Source: Pyrinomonadaceae bacterium (GTDB taxonomy: Bacteria; Acidobacteriota; Blastocatellia; Pyrinomonadales; Pyrinomonadaceae). From it: DNA of 64,000 nucleotides. Position 1 is the stretch's first letter. Each line of letters starts with the position of its first letter. Shown here in pieces: positions 25,887-34,449 of the stretch. The position numbers were made by a program, and so were the translations under genes. The notes beneath the pieces were generated by a model that was not told the DNA's origin, searched no databases, and worked only from the letters and a program-made list of their open reading frames with translations. Location of the stretch: contig JAJQRF010000002.1 in the NCBI GenBank assembly GCA_021228405.1, positions 868,001 through 932,000 of the forward strand. Reading direction: 5' to 3'.

Positions 25887-27604
25887 AGCTGAAATTTTTA
25901 GTTTTGATGGCGGCGATTTGTTTGATCGTTTTGGCGGTTTATTCGCAAATCAAAAAAGATGATTTTGCATCCGCCAAAGATTTTCCGCGTGATGCGCTGG
26001 TTTACGTGCAAGTCGATGATTTGCCTGAAGTTATAAGATTGTGGAATGACTCGAAGATAGCGGAAAAGTATCTTCAAAGCGATAACTTTTCGGATTTTCA
26101 AAATAATCATCTCGGCAGAAAATTGGCAAGCCGTTGGGACGAGTTTAACGTGGCGGCGGGTTTTCAGATAGATTTGGAAACGCTGGCAGGGTTGGCGGAA
26201 AGACGCGCCGCGATTGCGCTTTATGATGTCGGCAAACTCGAATTCGTTTTCATCGCGCCCGTTTCAAACGAAATCTTTGCGGCGACAAGATTTTTGCAAA
26301 ATAAACATAAATTTGCAGAAGAAATTCTGGCGGATGAAACGGTCATTTACCGGGTTGCGGTTGAGGCGGATCGCGGGCGGCAAAAGCAGGAGCTTATTTT
26401 TACACATTGTGAAAACCGTCTGATCGTGGCAACAAGTGAGAAACTGATCGTGCAAACGCTCGCTAACGTAAAGGGAAAATCGCCGAAGAACAGTTTATTT
26501 GAAGAAGCTTCGTTTCAAAATTTGAGCAGTAAAATCTCTTCGCATACGGCGACCGTTTGGCTGAACCAATCCGCGCTGAACGACGACTATTATTTCAAGA
26601 GATACTGGTTGATGTCGGATATGGAAAACCTGAAAAATATTCGCGCAGGAATGTTCGATATTGAAATTCAGGACGAAAAACTGATCGAAAGGCGCAAGTT
26701 TTTACTGAATAAAATACGCCCTGTTGCGCCGCTAAATCTTCAGCAAGCGGAAACTTTGCTTTCGGTCATACCCGCAGAAGTTCCTTTCTACGAATTACGG
26801 CGAGCAGAGAAAAATTCGGCAAACGAAGCAGTTCAAAAGACGATCTTTTACCGCTATGAGCCGCTGGAAAATCTTTATGAAAACAACTTCGTTGAATATG
26901 ACGATTATGAAGGTTATGAATCTTCAGGCAATGATTTTGATGAGAAAATCGATGACATTGAAGAACTTGAAACAGTGCGCCGTGAACTGGAAAATTTCGA
27001 TTTTGCAAAAATTCTGCAATCGGCAAATCCGCAAAGCGTTTTGACTTTCGGCGAACCGAAAGTTTTATCCGCCCCGCTTTTTATCGACTTTGACCGCGCC
27101 GCCGTTTTTTATCTTTCGTCGCCGAACAGCTTTGATCGCGGAGCTTTTGAAACGGAAGTTGCGCGCAGTTTACTGAAAAAGACGATGATTTCCGCGCCGA
27201 ATGTAAATCTGAAATGGGAAACTAAAAACGAAAACAGTTCAAGTTGGCGCGAACTGAAACTGCCGATGCTCGATTGGAATGTTTGCTACGCTTTGCAGGG
27301 AAATAGGTTTATTTTGACAAATAATGCAGTATTTTTGCATAAAATCTTATCGTCAGAAAAAACCGATTTCAAATATGATTCCAAAGATTCGTTTACCAAA
27401 ATTTCAGTGGTCGATCTGACGCAGAAAGATAAAGCCTTTACACAAATCTTTGATGAACTCGAAGCACATTCAATCAACAGCAACTTTTTCGGTCAAAACA
27501 TCGAAAGCCTTATAAAGTCGATCTCAGATGTGAAAAAGATAGAAATTAAACAGTTCGATTCGCAAAATATTTCGGATGAAGAAATTACTTTTCATCTAAA
27601 TTAA
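25883..27604 (+). CDS. Exported protein, DUF3352-like, last gene of the operon
   Basis: 573 residues. Starts with ATG in an ATGA overlap with the giant gene. Residues 1-22 form a signal/anchor. The following DFPRDALVYVQVDDLPEVI, the ELIFTHCENRLIVATSEKLI segment and a second similar half near the C terminus (VCYALQGNRFILTNNAVFL) are reminiscent of DUF3352, which has paired domains of unknown function. An acidic stretch rich in Asp/Glu/Tyr (about residues 332-365) separates the halves. Assignment to DUF3352 is tentative. Being coupled to the propeller, VIT+VWA and giant TPR genes it probably joins the same envelope complex. Confidence 0.6.
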   Translation: MKLKFLVLMAAICLIVLAVYSQIKKDDFASAKDFPRDALVYVQVDDLPEVIRLWNDSKIAEKYLQSDNFSDFQNNHLGRKLASRWDEFNVAAGFQIDLETLAGLAERRAAIALYDVGKLEFVFIAPVSNEIFAATRFLQNKHKFAEEILADETVIYRVAVEADRGRQKQELIFTHCENRLIVATSEKLIVQTLANVKGKSPKNSLFEEASFQNLSSKISSHTATVWLNQSALNDDYYFKRYWLMSDMENLKNIRAGMFDIEIQDEKLIERRKFLLNKIRPVAPLNLQQAETLLSVIPAEVPFYELRRAEKNSANEAVQKTIFYRYEPLENLYENNFVEYDDYEGYESSGNDFDEKIDDIEELETVRRELENFDFAKILQSANPQSVLTFGEPKVLSAPLFIDFDRAAVFYLSSPNSFDRGAFETEVARSLLKKTMISAPNVNLKWETKNENSSSWRELKLPMLDWNVCYALQGNRFILTNNAVFLHKILSSEKTDFKYDSKDSFTKISVVDLTQKDKAFTQIFDELEAHSINSNFFGQNIESLIKSISDVKKIEIKQFDSQNISDEEITFHLN

Positions 27605-27637
27605 AACACGATTATTTTTCAAGTAAAAACAGAAATA

Positions 27638-27681
27638 CAAAAGGCTTTGGAATCGCAGAGATTCGGAAGCCTTTTGTTTTC
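27638..27681 (+). terminator. Terminator of the four-gene operon
   Basis: Stem AAAAGGCTT(T)GGAATC / GATTCGGAAGCCTTTT around 27640-27675, followed by GTTTTCC. It lies 34 bp after the last stop codon. Confidence 0.8.
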
Positions 27682-27696
27682 CAGCCGGAAAGTTTT

Positions 27697-27725
27697 TTGA
27701 CAAAGACAAATTTTCTGCGTATATT
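27697..27725 (+). promoter_or_regulatory. Sigma-70 promoter of argR
   Basis: Consensus -35 TTGACA at 27697-27702 and -10 TATATT at 27720-27725, separated by exactly 17 bp. Transcription would start near 27732, just before the inverted repeat at 27743-27767. Confidence 0.8.
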
Positions 27726-27742
27726 AGGCATCTAACCGGATA

Positions 27743-27767
27743 GTTTATGCAGGAAATGTGCATAAAC
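27743..27767. promoter_or_regulatory. Operator upstream of argR (probable ARG-box-type site)
   Basis: Perfect inverted repeat GTTTATGCA (27743-27751) / TGCATAAAC (27759-27767) with a 7-bp centre. A third half-site TTTTTATGCA follows at 27772-27781. Its place just after the predicted transcription start and before argR suggests autorepression by ArgR. The sequence differs from the enterobacterial ARG box, so this is inferred from position and symmetry. Confidence 0.65.
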
Positions 27768-27776
27768 ACGATTTTT

Positions 27777-28196
27777 ATGCAGAAAGAGTTACGGCAAACG
27801 ACAATTTTGAAATTGATTACGACCAAATCAGTTGGTCGGCAGGATGAGATTGTCGAATTTTTAGAGAAAAAAGGTTTTTCTGTTACGCAATCGAGTGTTT
27901 CGCGTGACCTGGACGAACTCGGCGTTATCAAGGTCAACGGTTTGTATTCAATGCCGAGCAAGCCGAAAAGTGCGATCTCGTTCGGTTTGTCGGGTATGCA
28001 GACGGCGGGTGATAATTTGATCGTCATCAAATGTGAAGCGGGAATGGCTTCGGCGGTCTGTGTGAGGATCGACAATACGCCGATCAAGGAAATCGTCGGC
28101 ACGATTGCGGGCGAAGATACGATTTTTATCGCTATTAATGATAAGGAAGCACAGCAAGCGGTGATGCAAACGATTTGGGAAATATTTGAGAAATAA
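27777..28196 (+). CDS. argR: Arginine repressor
   Basis: 139 residues from the ATG at 27777. The upstream ATG at 27747 lies inside the inverted repeat and adds residues not found in the family. The N-terminal winged helix-turn-helix reads GRQDEIVEFLEKKGF ... TQSSVSRDLDELGVIKV; the C-terminal arginine-binding hexamerisation domain has VRIDNTP and GTIAGEDTIFIAI. It controls arginine genes in response to L-arginine. It heads the cluster that contains argG, argC and argD. Confidence 0.93.
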   Translation: MQKELRQTTILKLITTKSVGRQDEIVEFLEKKGFSVTQSSVSRDLDELGVIKVNGLYSMPSKPKSAISFGLSGMQTAGDNLIVIKCEAGMASAVCVRIDNTPIKEIVGTIAGEDTIFIAINDKEAQQAVMQTIWEIFEK

Positions 28197-28238
28197 TCTT
28201 TGATCTTTGATTTTTATTTTAAGTCAAAGTTCAAAGGT
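28196..28238. repeat. Palindrome D4
   Basis: ATCTTTG occurs twice in tandem at 28196-28209 and is mirrored by AAGTCAAAGTTCAAAGGT at 28221-28238. It fills the argR-argG gap. Confidence 0.7.
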
Positions 28239-28249
28239 CGAACGATAAG

Positions 28250-29449
28250 ATGGAAAAGAAAATTAACAAAGTAGTTTTAGCATATTCGGGGGGGCTGGAC
28301 ACTTCCGCGATGCTTTTGTGGATCAAGGAAAAATACGGCGCGGAAGTTATCTGTTTTTGCGCCGATGTCGGGCAGGGAGAAGAGCTTGACGGGTTGGAAG
28401 AAAAGGCTTTGAAAACGGGTGCGGCGAAGCTTTACATCGAAGATTTGCGCGAAGAGTTTGTCAAGGAATTCGTTTGGACAGCCGTTAAAGCCAACGCGCT
28501 TTACGAAGGCGTTTATCTGCTCGGAACTTCGCTTGCCCGTCCCGTAATTGCGCGCAAACAGATCGAGATCGCACAAAAGGAAGGCGCGGACGCAGTGGCG
28601 CACGGCGCGACCGGAAAAGGAAACGATCAGGTTCGTTTTGAACTGACCTATTACGCACTTCAGCCTGATATAAAAGTCGTCGCACCATGGCGGCACTGGG
28701 AATTTAAGGGACGCGCCGAGCTGATCGCGTATTGCGCCGAACACGGGATAAACGTCACGGCGACCGCCGAAAAGCCTTACTCGATGGACAGAAATTTGAT
28801 GCACATTTCCTACGAAGGCGGAATTTTGGAAGACCCTTGGGCTGCGCCGCCGGACGATATTTTTTTGCTCACGAAATCGCCCGAAAAGGCTTCGGACAAA
28901 GCCGAAGAGATCGTTTTGAGCTTTGAAAAAGGCGAGCCTGTCGCGATCAACGGCGAAAAATACGGTGCGGTCGATATGCTTTCCAAACTGAACTTTCTGG
29001 GCGGCGAACACGGCATCGGACGCGTCGATCTGGTCGAAAACCGGTTTGTCGGGATGAAATCGCGCGGAGTTTATGAAACGCCGGGGGTGACGATTCTGCA
29101 AACGGCGCATCGCGCTTTGGAGTCGATCACGATGGATCGCGAAGTGATGCGTTTGCGTGATTCTTTGGGCGTAAAATTTGCCGAATCGGTTTACTACGGT
29201 TTCTGGTTTGCGCCCGAATTCGAGATTTTACGTTCAATGGTCGATCAGACGCAGGAAACTGTTTCTGGCGACGTGCGGCTGAAACTCTACAAAGGAAACG
29301 TCACCGTGACGGGACGCAGATCGCCGTATTCGCTTTATAAAGAACGAGTCGTAACTTTTGAAGACGACGCGGGCGCGTATAACCAACTCGACGCGGAAGG
29401 ATTTATCAGACTTCAATCTTTAAGATTGCGATTGCGGCAGATGGATTAG
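28250..29449 (+). CDS. argG: Argininosuccinate synthase
   Basis: Condenses citrulline with aspartate using ATP. 399 residues, normal length. The P-loop-like PPi-binding motif YSGGLDTS is at residues 12-19. Further family blocks are [29 protein letters not shown] and the substrate-binding [14 protein letters not shown]. 53 bp after argR, separated only by palindrome D4, so both may be in one transcript. argH is not in the window. Confidence 0.97.
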   Translation: MEKKINKVVLAYSGGLDTSAMLLWIKEKYGAEVICFCADVGQGEELDGLEEKALKTGAAKLYIEDLREEFVKEFVWTAVKANALYEGVYLLGTSLARPVIARKQIEIAQKEGADAVAHGATGKGNDQVRFELTYYALQPDIKVVAPWRHWEFKGRAELIAYCAEHGINVTATAEKPYSMDRNLMHISYEGGILEDPWAAPPDDIFLLTKSPEKASDKAEEIVLSFEKGEPVAINGEKYGAVDMLSKLNFLGGEHGIGRVDLVENRFVGMKSRGVYETPGVTILQTAHRALESITMDREVMRLRDSLGVKFAESVYYGFWFAPEFEILRSMVDQTQETVSGDVRLKLYKGNVTVTGRRSPYSLYKERVVTFEDDAGAYNQLDAEGFIRLQSLRLRLRQMD

Positions 29450-29455
29450 GAAATC

Positions 29456-29529
29456 AGCCACGAACAAACACGAAAGAACACAAAATTTTACTTAAAGTCT
29501 TTCGTGAAATTTTGTGTTTGTTCGTGGCT
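29456..29529. repeat. Palindrome D5
   Basis: AGCCACGAACAAACAC...ACAAAATTTT pairs with AAATTTTGTGTTTGTTCGTGGCT ending at 29529. It occupies the argG-DUF1611 spacer; the extension of the next frame upstream of 29551 falls inside it and is therefore not coding. Confidence 0.85.
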
Positions 29530-29550
29530 AAAATTTTTGAGGTAAAAAAG

Positions 29551-30645
29551 ATGCAAGTTTTAGAAGCAGACAAGATCGGTTCGGCGACTTCGCCGTTGAA
29601 ATTGACGAAAACGGTTGCGGTCGTTGGTGAAAACGATTCGCCGAAAGCGGGCGATGTGGTTGTCGTGCGCGCGTTGAGCGAATCGGTGACTTACGGCAAT
29701 CTGGAACTTCCGAACGGGCGGCTTGCGAAGATCAATCGCAACGACGTTTTGATCGGTGTTTTAGGCAAACGCCGTGCACTGAAAGGTTTTGTCGGCGACG
29801 TTCCCGAATCCGTCAAAACGGGCGACCAGCTTCATCTGCTGAACATGGGCGGCGTGATCGGCATCTGCAAAGGTCATCATTCGTCGCTGTCGGATGCGAT
29901 CGAAGTCGAGGTTCTCGGAATCGCCGTTTCGGATTCCGGATTTAAAAACGAAGACCAAAGACCAAAGACCAAAGACCAAAGACAGCACACTCTCAATATC
30001 GGCGATAATGCGTTAAAACCAACCGATTTATTAAATGCTTCCGCGCCGATTGTCGTTGTCGCGGGAACTTGTATGAATTCGGGTAAAACGGTTGCGGCGA
30101 CGGAAATAATTAAGCAGGCGCATCACGCGGGTTTGAAAGTTTGCGGCGCGAAAATGTCGGGCGTTGCCGCTCTGCGCGACACTTTGAATATGGAAGATCA
30201 CGGCGCGTTTCAGACGGCGAGCTTTTTAGATTGCGGATTGCCCTCGACGGTCGATTACGGCGATCTTTCGCCCGTTGCAAAGGCGATATTGAATCATCTG
30301 AATTCGTTCGAGCCTGATCTGATCGTGGTCGAACTCGGCGATGGAATCGTCGGCGGATATGCAGTCGATTCGGTTTTAAAGGATGCCGAAATAAAATCCG
30401 CGATCTCTTCATTCGTTTTTTGCGCGGGAGATTATGTCGGCGTGGTCGGCGGCATCGCAGTTTTGAAAAATCTCGGAATCGAGATCGATGTCGTTGCGGG
30501 TTCGGTCACGGATTCGCAGATGGGCGAAGATTTTGTCGAAGCGCATTACGGCATCAAGGCAGGAAACGCGCGGCGCGACGGCGCACGTTTGTTCGAGATA
30601 ATTAATGCGAATTGCGCTGTGCCCGATTTTGCAGTTTCGGTTTGA
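29551..30645 (+). CDS. DUF1611 P-loop protein
   Basis: 364 residues from the ATG at 29551, which has a GAGG ribosome site 10 bp upstream; the frame is open to 29512 but that part lies in palindrome D5. A P-loop GTCMNSGKT lies near residues 173-181, followed by KMSGVAALRD and VVELGDGIVGGYAV. Family members are annotated DUF1611; from memory, one has been described as a D-glutamate N-acetyltransferase (DgcN). Its position between argG and argC makes a role in acylation of glutamate or arginine-related metabolism attractive, but this is inference. Residues ~134-144 (KTKDQR-type) come from a heptamer run. Confidence 0.8.
   Translation: MQVLEADKIGSATSPLKLTKTVAVVGENDSPKAGDVVVVRALSESVTYGNLELPNGRLAKINRNDVLIGVLGKRRALKGFVGDVPESVKTGDQLHLLNMGGVIGICKGHHSSLSDAIEVEVLGIAVSDSGFKNEDQRPKTKDQRQHTLNIGDNALKPTDLLNASAPIVVVAGTCMNSGKTVAATEIIKQAHHAGLKVCGAKMSGVAALRDTLNMEDHGAFQTASFLDCGLPSTVDYGDLSPVAKAILNHLNSFEPDLIVVELGDGIVGGYAVDSVLKDAEIKSAISSFVFCAGDYVGVVGGIAVLKNLGIEIDVVAGSVTDSQMGEDFVEAHYGIKAGNARRDGARLFEIINANCAVPDFAVSV
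29951..29985. repeat. In-frame heptamer run inside the DUF1611 gene
   Basis: Four perfect copies of AAGACCA (29951-29978), then AAGACAG. It encodes a hydrophilic EDQRPKTKDQRQ stretch in the linker before the P-loop domain. Confidence 0.9.
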
Positions 30646-30758
30646 ACTTTTGAAAAAAGGCGAAACGCTCTGTGGTGAAGGTTGAACCTTCTGTGAAGTG
30701 CGATAACATACCAAATCGTATGTTTTTGGATTAGGTTAAAGCCTTTTAATGTCAATTT

Positions 30759-31154
30759 ATGAAACAGTCGATCGCTCATCTCGCGTTGGTCGTCGCAGAT
30801 TACGACGACGCGATCAGTTTTTACACTGAAAAGCTCGGTTTTGAACTCGTCGAAGACACGCCGCTTTCGGAAACGAAACGCTGGGTTCTGGTCACGCCGA
30901 AAAATTCCGACGGTTGCCAATTACTGCTCGCCAAAGGTGTCGGTGAAGAACAATGTTCGCGCATCGGCAATCAAACGGGCGGACGTGTTTTTCTCTTTTT
31001 AAGAACCGACGATTTCTGGCGCGATTACAACAATTATTTATCAAAAGGCGTAAAATTCGTCCGCGAGCCCGTTAACGAAGATTACGGAACGGTCGCAGTT
31101 TTTGCCGATCTTTACGGTAATCTTTGGGATTTGATCGAGTTTTCAAAAAAGTGA
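30759..31154 (+). CDS. VOC (glyoxalase/dioxygenase) family protein
   Basis: 131 residues, a complete VOC fold. Begins IAHLALVVADYDDAISFYTEKLGFEL, the first beta-alpha-beta unit with a metal-ligand His, and ends VAVFADLYGNLWDLIEF with the usual Glu metal ligand. Family members include glyoxalase I, fosfomycin-resistance enzymes and ring-cleaving dioxygenases; sequence alone does not tell which. It is 13 bp before the WG-repeat gene and may be co-transcribed. Confidence 0.88.
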   Translation: MKQSIAHLALVVADYDDAISFYTEKLGFELVEDTPLSETKRWVLVTPKNSDGCQLLLAKGVGEEQCSRIGNQTGGRVFLFLRTDDFWRDYNNYLSKGVKFVREPVNEDYGTVAVFADLYGNLWDLIEFSKK

Positions 31155-31167
31155 TTCGTAGATATTA

Positions 31168-32097
31168 ATGAGCAATTTCTTCATAAATACGTCAGGCGAT
31201 AAAGTCCTTGAACTGCCCGAATTAAATTTGATCGGGAATTTCCACGAAGGACTCGCGCTCGTCAATTATTCCCGTTATTTCCTGGGTTTTATAGATAGAT
31301 CGGGTGAGTTGGTAATCGAAACTCCATTTGTCGAAGCAAGGAATTTTTCGGAAAATCTGGCGGTTGTGAAGATACAGGAAAAAGGATTTTACGGGCAATC
31401 CAAAACGAGTTGGGGCGCAATAGACAAAAAAGGGCGGATAATTTTTGAGGAGGATTTTGATAAGTTATACGATTTCTCGGAAAGCGTTGCGACGGCTGAA
31501 AAAGACGATGAAATATTTTTTGTAAATAAGACGGGCGAAAAAATATTCACTTTAGATAAAAGCAAATACGGATTTGATTACAACGGAACGAAAAATTTTT
31601 CTGAAGGTTTAGTGGCGATATTCGATCAGAAAATCGGCAAGTTTGGTTTTATGAATAAGGAGGGCGAATTTGTGATCGAGCCGAAATTTGTAAATGCCGC
31701 TAACTTTTCCGATGGTTTAGCGAGAGTTGCGATCGAGAAAAATAACCGGGAATATCTGGGCTTTATAAATACCGGCGGTGATTATGTGATCGAACCGACA
31801 TTTGACATAGACTGCGATTTTCTTCGCTCGTCAAACGATTTTTCGGAAGAATTGGCGAGCCTGATCGATGCGCCTTTGCAAATGGACAAAGACCCGTCCT
31901 TTTTATTTATCGATAAAAAAGGAAGCGTCGTTTGGAGAACCGAATTTTTCCGAGCCGAAACTTTTCACGAAGGATTATGCGCGGTTTGTTCGCAAAACGG
32001 ATTTTACGGGTATATCGACAAATCGGGGCAGCTGGCGATTCCGGTCAAATATTATTTTGCGTCGAATTTTTCAGAAGGCTTGGCTTTGGTAGCTTAA
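31168..32097 (+). CDS. WG-repeat protein
   Basis: 309 residues with no signal peptide. At least six ~50-residue WG/KWG repeats, each with the pattern 'F..GLA.V......GFI...G..VI.P.F..A..FSEGLA', for example FGFMNKEGEFVIEPKFVNAA and YGYIDKSGQLAIPVKYYFAS. Repeats of this kind form beta-rich solenoids of unknown binding partner. Lies between the VOC gene and argC, 12 bp before argC. No link to arginine metabolism is evident. Confidence 0.88.
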   Translation: MSNFFINTSGDKVLELPELNLIGNFHEGLALVNYSRYFLGFIDRSGELVIETPFVEARNFSENLAVVKIQEKGFYGQSKTSWGAIDKKGRIIFEEDFDKLYDFSESVATAEKDDEIFFVNKTGEKIFTLDKSKYGFDYNGTKNFSEGLVAIFDQKIGKFGFMNKEGEFVIEPKFVNAANFSDGLARVAIEKNNREYLGFINTGGDYVIEPTFDIDCDFLRSSNDFSEELASLIDAPLQMDKDPSFLFIDKKGSVVWRTEFFRAETFHEGLCAVCSQNGFYGYIDKSGQLAIPVKYYFASNFSEGLALVA

Positions 32098-32109
32098 AAA
32101 AATATTGAA

Positions 32110-33141
32110 ATGAAGGAAAAAATAAAAATTGCGATCTTCGGCGGTTCGGGTTACGGCGGAAGCGAACTTTTGCGGATTTTGCTGTTTCACCCGAATGTGG
32201 AAATCGCGCTGGTAACGGCAAACGAACACGTGGGAAAAGCGGTCGGTGAAGTCCATAAAAATTTATATGGATTGACGGATTTAAAGTTTGAAAAATCGCC
32301 CGAAGATTTGTTTGCGCTCGATGCGGACGCGGCATTTTTCGCGCTTCCGCACGGTCAGGCTTTAAATTTGATTCCGCAATTGCCCGAAAAAGTGAAAGTA
32401 ATTGACCTTTCGGGTGATTTTCGGATCGATGATAAAGATGTCTTTCAAAAGTTTTATAAGTTCGAACATACCGCCGACGAATTACAGAAAAAATTCGTTT
32501 ACGGTCTGACCGAAACGAACCGGGAAGCAATCAAAACGGCAAATTACGTTGCCAATCCGGGCTGTTTTGCGACCGCAACTCTGCTTGCGCTCGCGCCGCT
32601 GGTCAAAAGCGGACTGCTGACGGGAAAAGTCATCGTTGACGCAAAAACAGGCTCAAGCGGTTCGGGCGCAAAAGCGGCGGCAAACACGCATCACCCGCAG
32701 AGAATGAATTCGTTTTACGCCTACAAACCCTTTACGCATCAGCACGTTCCCGAAATTTCTCAGCATTTGAAACGGATCGGAAGTTTTGAAAACGATTTCG
32801 TTTTTATGACGCATTCGCTTCCCGTTTCGCGCGGAATTTTCGCGTCGTGCTATCTCGAAACGACAAATATTTTGACTAATGAAGACGTGAAAAATCTTTA
32901 CGAACTTTTTTATAAAGGTTCGTTTTTCGTGCGAATCGTCGAAAATTCGCCCGATATAAACTGGGTGAAAGCGACGAATTTCTGCGACATCGCCGCACAT
33001 TCAAACGGCAAACAGATCGCCGTCTTTTCAGCGATCGATAATCTCGTCAAAGGCGCGGCGGGTCAGGCGGTGCAGAATCTGAACCTGATGTTCGGTCTGG
33101 ACGAAACGACAGGTTTGAAATTGGTCGGCACAAACCCTTGA
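32110..33141 (+). CDS. argC: N-acetyl-gamma-glutamyl-phosphate reductase
   Basis: NADPH-dependent reduction of N-acetylglutamyl phosphate to the semialdehyde. 343 residues, usual length. The nucleotide-binding FGGSGYGGSELLRIL is at residues 10-24; the active-site Cys is in NPGCFAT near residue 152; SGSGAKAA and HxHVPEI follow as expected (the catalytic His is in KPFTHQHVPEI). It is separated from argG by three unrelated genes; argB and argJ are not in the window. Confidence 0.96.
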   Translation: MKEKIKIAIFGGSGYGGSELLRILLFHPNVEIALVTANEHVGKAVGEVHKNLYGLTDLKFEKSPEDLFALDADAAFFALPHGQALNLIPQLPEKVKVIDLSGDFRIDDKDVFQKFYKFEHTADELQKKFVYGLTETNREAIKTANYVANPGCFATATLLALAPLVKSGLLTGKVIVDAKTGSSGSGAKAAANTHHPQRMNSFYAYKPFTHQHVPEISQHLKRIGSFENDFVFMTHSLPVSRGIFASCYLETTNILTNEDVKNLYELFYKGSFFVRIVENSPDINWVKATNFCDIAAHSNGKQIAVFSAIDNLVKGAAGQAVQNLNLMFGLDETTGLKLVGTNP

Positions 33142-33262
33142 AAAACGGAAAACGGAAAATGTTTTTTGTATAAATTGATTGACTTGAATTTATTTACCTG
33201 ATCGCAATTAAATTTCACCGAACAATCTTTTATTTTCCGTTTTCCATTTTCCATTTTCCATT
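33141..33262. repeat. Palindrome D6
   Basis: AAAACGGAAAACGGAAAATG at 33142-33161 pairs with a right arm near 33230-33262 that repeats TTTTCCA three times. The 60-bp centre is AT rich and without a gene. Confidence 0.75.
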
Positions 33263-33276
33263 AGTAATATTGATTT

Positions 33277-33696
33277 ATGAATAAAGAATTTGAAGACGGA
33301 CACGATAAATTGACCGATGAAACACGTGGAAACTTAAAGAATTTGAGCAAAGCGATGCTGAGATTGCATAAGACCCTGCTCGATGCGGCGAAAATGGATT
33401 ATGAAGCGAAAAACGGCGCGATTGCGAGCGTCAATCAATATTTTCAGCTCGTGATCGATGATCCGCATTTCGCCTGGCTTCGCAAAATTTCATCGTTGAT
33501 CGCCTTGATCGACGAAGCGGTTTCCGTGCGCCGTCCCGCGACCGAAGGCGAGGCGAAAGGCTTGGAAAACGAAGCGAAACTTCTTCTTAATTTCCAGGAC
33601 GGCGACGAATCGTTCAACGAAAAATTTCAAACCGCTTTGCAAAACAATCAAGACGCGGTTTTGGGCTATAACGACGCGCTGAAATACTTGGATTAA
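33277..33696 (+). CDS. Small conserved-looking helical protein, function unknown
   Basis: 139 residues, acidic, no signal peptide or membrane segment, predicted all-helical. The pattern includes LSKAMLRLHKTLLDAAKMDYE, VIDDPHFAWLRKISSLIALIDEA and a C-terminal LGYNDALKYLD. Codon use matches its neighbours, so I regard it as real. It is 3 bp upstream of the SGNH hydrolase gene and likely co-transcribed. I do not recognise the family. Confidence 0.7.
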   Translation: MNKEFEDGHDKLTDETRGNLKNLSKAMLRLHKTLLDAAKMDYEAKNGAIASVNQYFQLVIDDPHFAWLRKISSLIALIDEAVSVRRPATEGEAKGLENEAKLLLNFQDGDESFNEKFQTALQNNQDAVLGYNDALKYLD

Positions 33697-33699
33697 GCG

Positions 33700-34365
33700 A
33701 TGAAAAAGCTGATTTTTTCCGCGATTTTTGCTTTATTTCTTTTTTCGTTCGCAATTGCGGCGCAAGAATACAGCCGCGCCGCAATCTGGGATAAGGAAAT
33801 AGATGCGCTTACGGAAATCGACCTCAAACAAACGCCGCCGAAAGACGCGGTCTTGTTTGTCGGCAGTTCTTCGATCAGGTTGTGGCGAAATCTGCGGACG
33901 AGCTTTCCCGAAATAAATTTGATAAATCGCGGTTTCGGCGGTTCGCGGCTCGAAGACGTAAATTTTTACTTCGACCGCATCGTTGCGCCCTATGCTCCGA
34001 AAACGATCGTACTCTATGCCGGCGAAAACGATGTCAACGACGGCATCGCGCCCGAAAAGGTGCTGGCGGATTTTCGACAGTTTTCAAGGCTTGTCCGCGC
34101 CAGATTTCCAAAGGCAAAACTGCTTTACGTTTCGCTCAAACCGTCGCCGTCGCGCTGGAAATTGGCGGATAATTTTCGCAAAACGAACGCGCTTATCAAA
34201 GCCGAGATCGCTAAAGACAAACGCGCGCGATTTGTCGATGTGTGGCAGAAAATGCTCAACGAAAAAGGCGAACCGAAAGCGGAAATATTTGTCGAAGACA
34301 AACTGCATATGAACGAAAAAGGCTATGCGATCTGGCGCGAAATTTTGGCGGAGAAATTGAAATAA
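33700..34365 (+). CDS. Secreted SGNH/GDSL-type hydrolase
   Basis: 221 residues. Signal peptide 1-22 (ends AIAAQ). Block I is LFVGSSSIRLW with the nucleophile Ser, block II NRGFGGSRL supplies Gly, block III YAGENDVND supplies Asn, and block V KLHMNEKGY supplies the catalytic His (with a Met in place of the more common Asp-x-x-His spacing: DKLHMN). These are acyl-ester hydrolases of lipids or polysaccharide acetyl groups. Starts 3 bp after the preceding gene. Confidence 0.9.
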   Translation: MKKLIFSAIFALFLFSFAIAAQEYSRAAIWDKEIDALTEIDLKQTPPKDAVLFVGSSSIRLWRNLRTSFPEINLINRGFGGSRLEDVNFYFDRIVAPYAPKTIVLYAGENDVNDGIAPEKVLADFRQFSRLVRARFPKAKLLYVSLKPSPSRWKLADNFRKTNALIKAEIAKDKRARFVDVWQKMLNEKGEPKAEIFVEDKLHMNEKGYAIWREILAEKLK

Positions 34366-34448
34366 GTATCTACAGACAATCACCGATCGACACGGGCATT
34401 ATTTTGATTTTATCCGAGTTTATCCGTGTTCGTCTGTGGATGAAATTT
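34366..34448. repeat. Palindrome D7
   Basis: ATCTACAGACAATCACCGATCGACACGG on the left is an imperfect reverse complement of ATCCGAGTTTATCCGTGTTCGTCTGTGGAT at the right. It fills the spacer before the GNAT gene. Confidence 0.75.
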
Positions 34449-34449
34449 T

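Noticed and set aside
27747-27776. Upstream ATG as argR start
   Set aside because: It lies within the perfect inverted repeat and adds residues absent from ArgR proteins.
28277-29110. 277-codon minus-strand frame
   Set aside because: Antisense to argG, without any recognisable domain.
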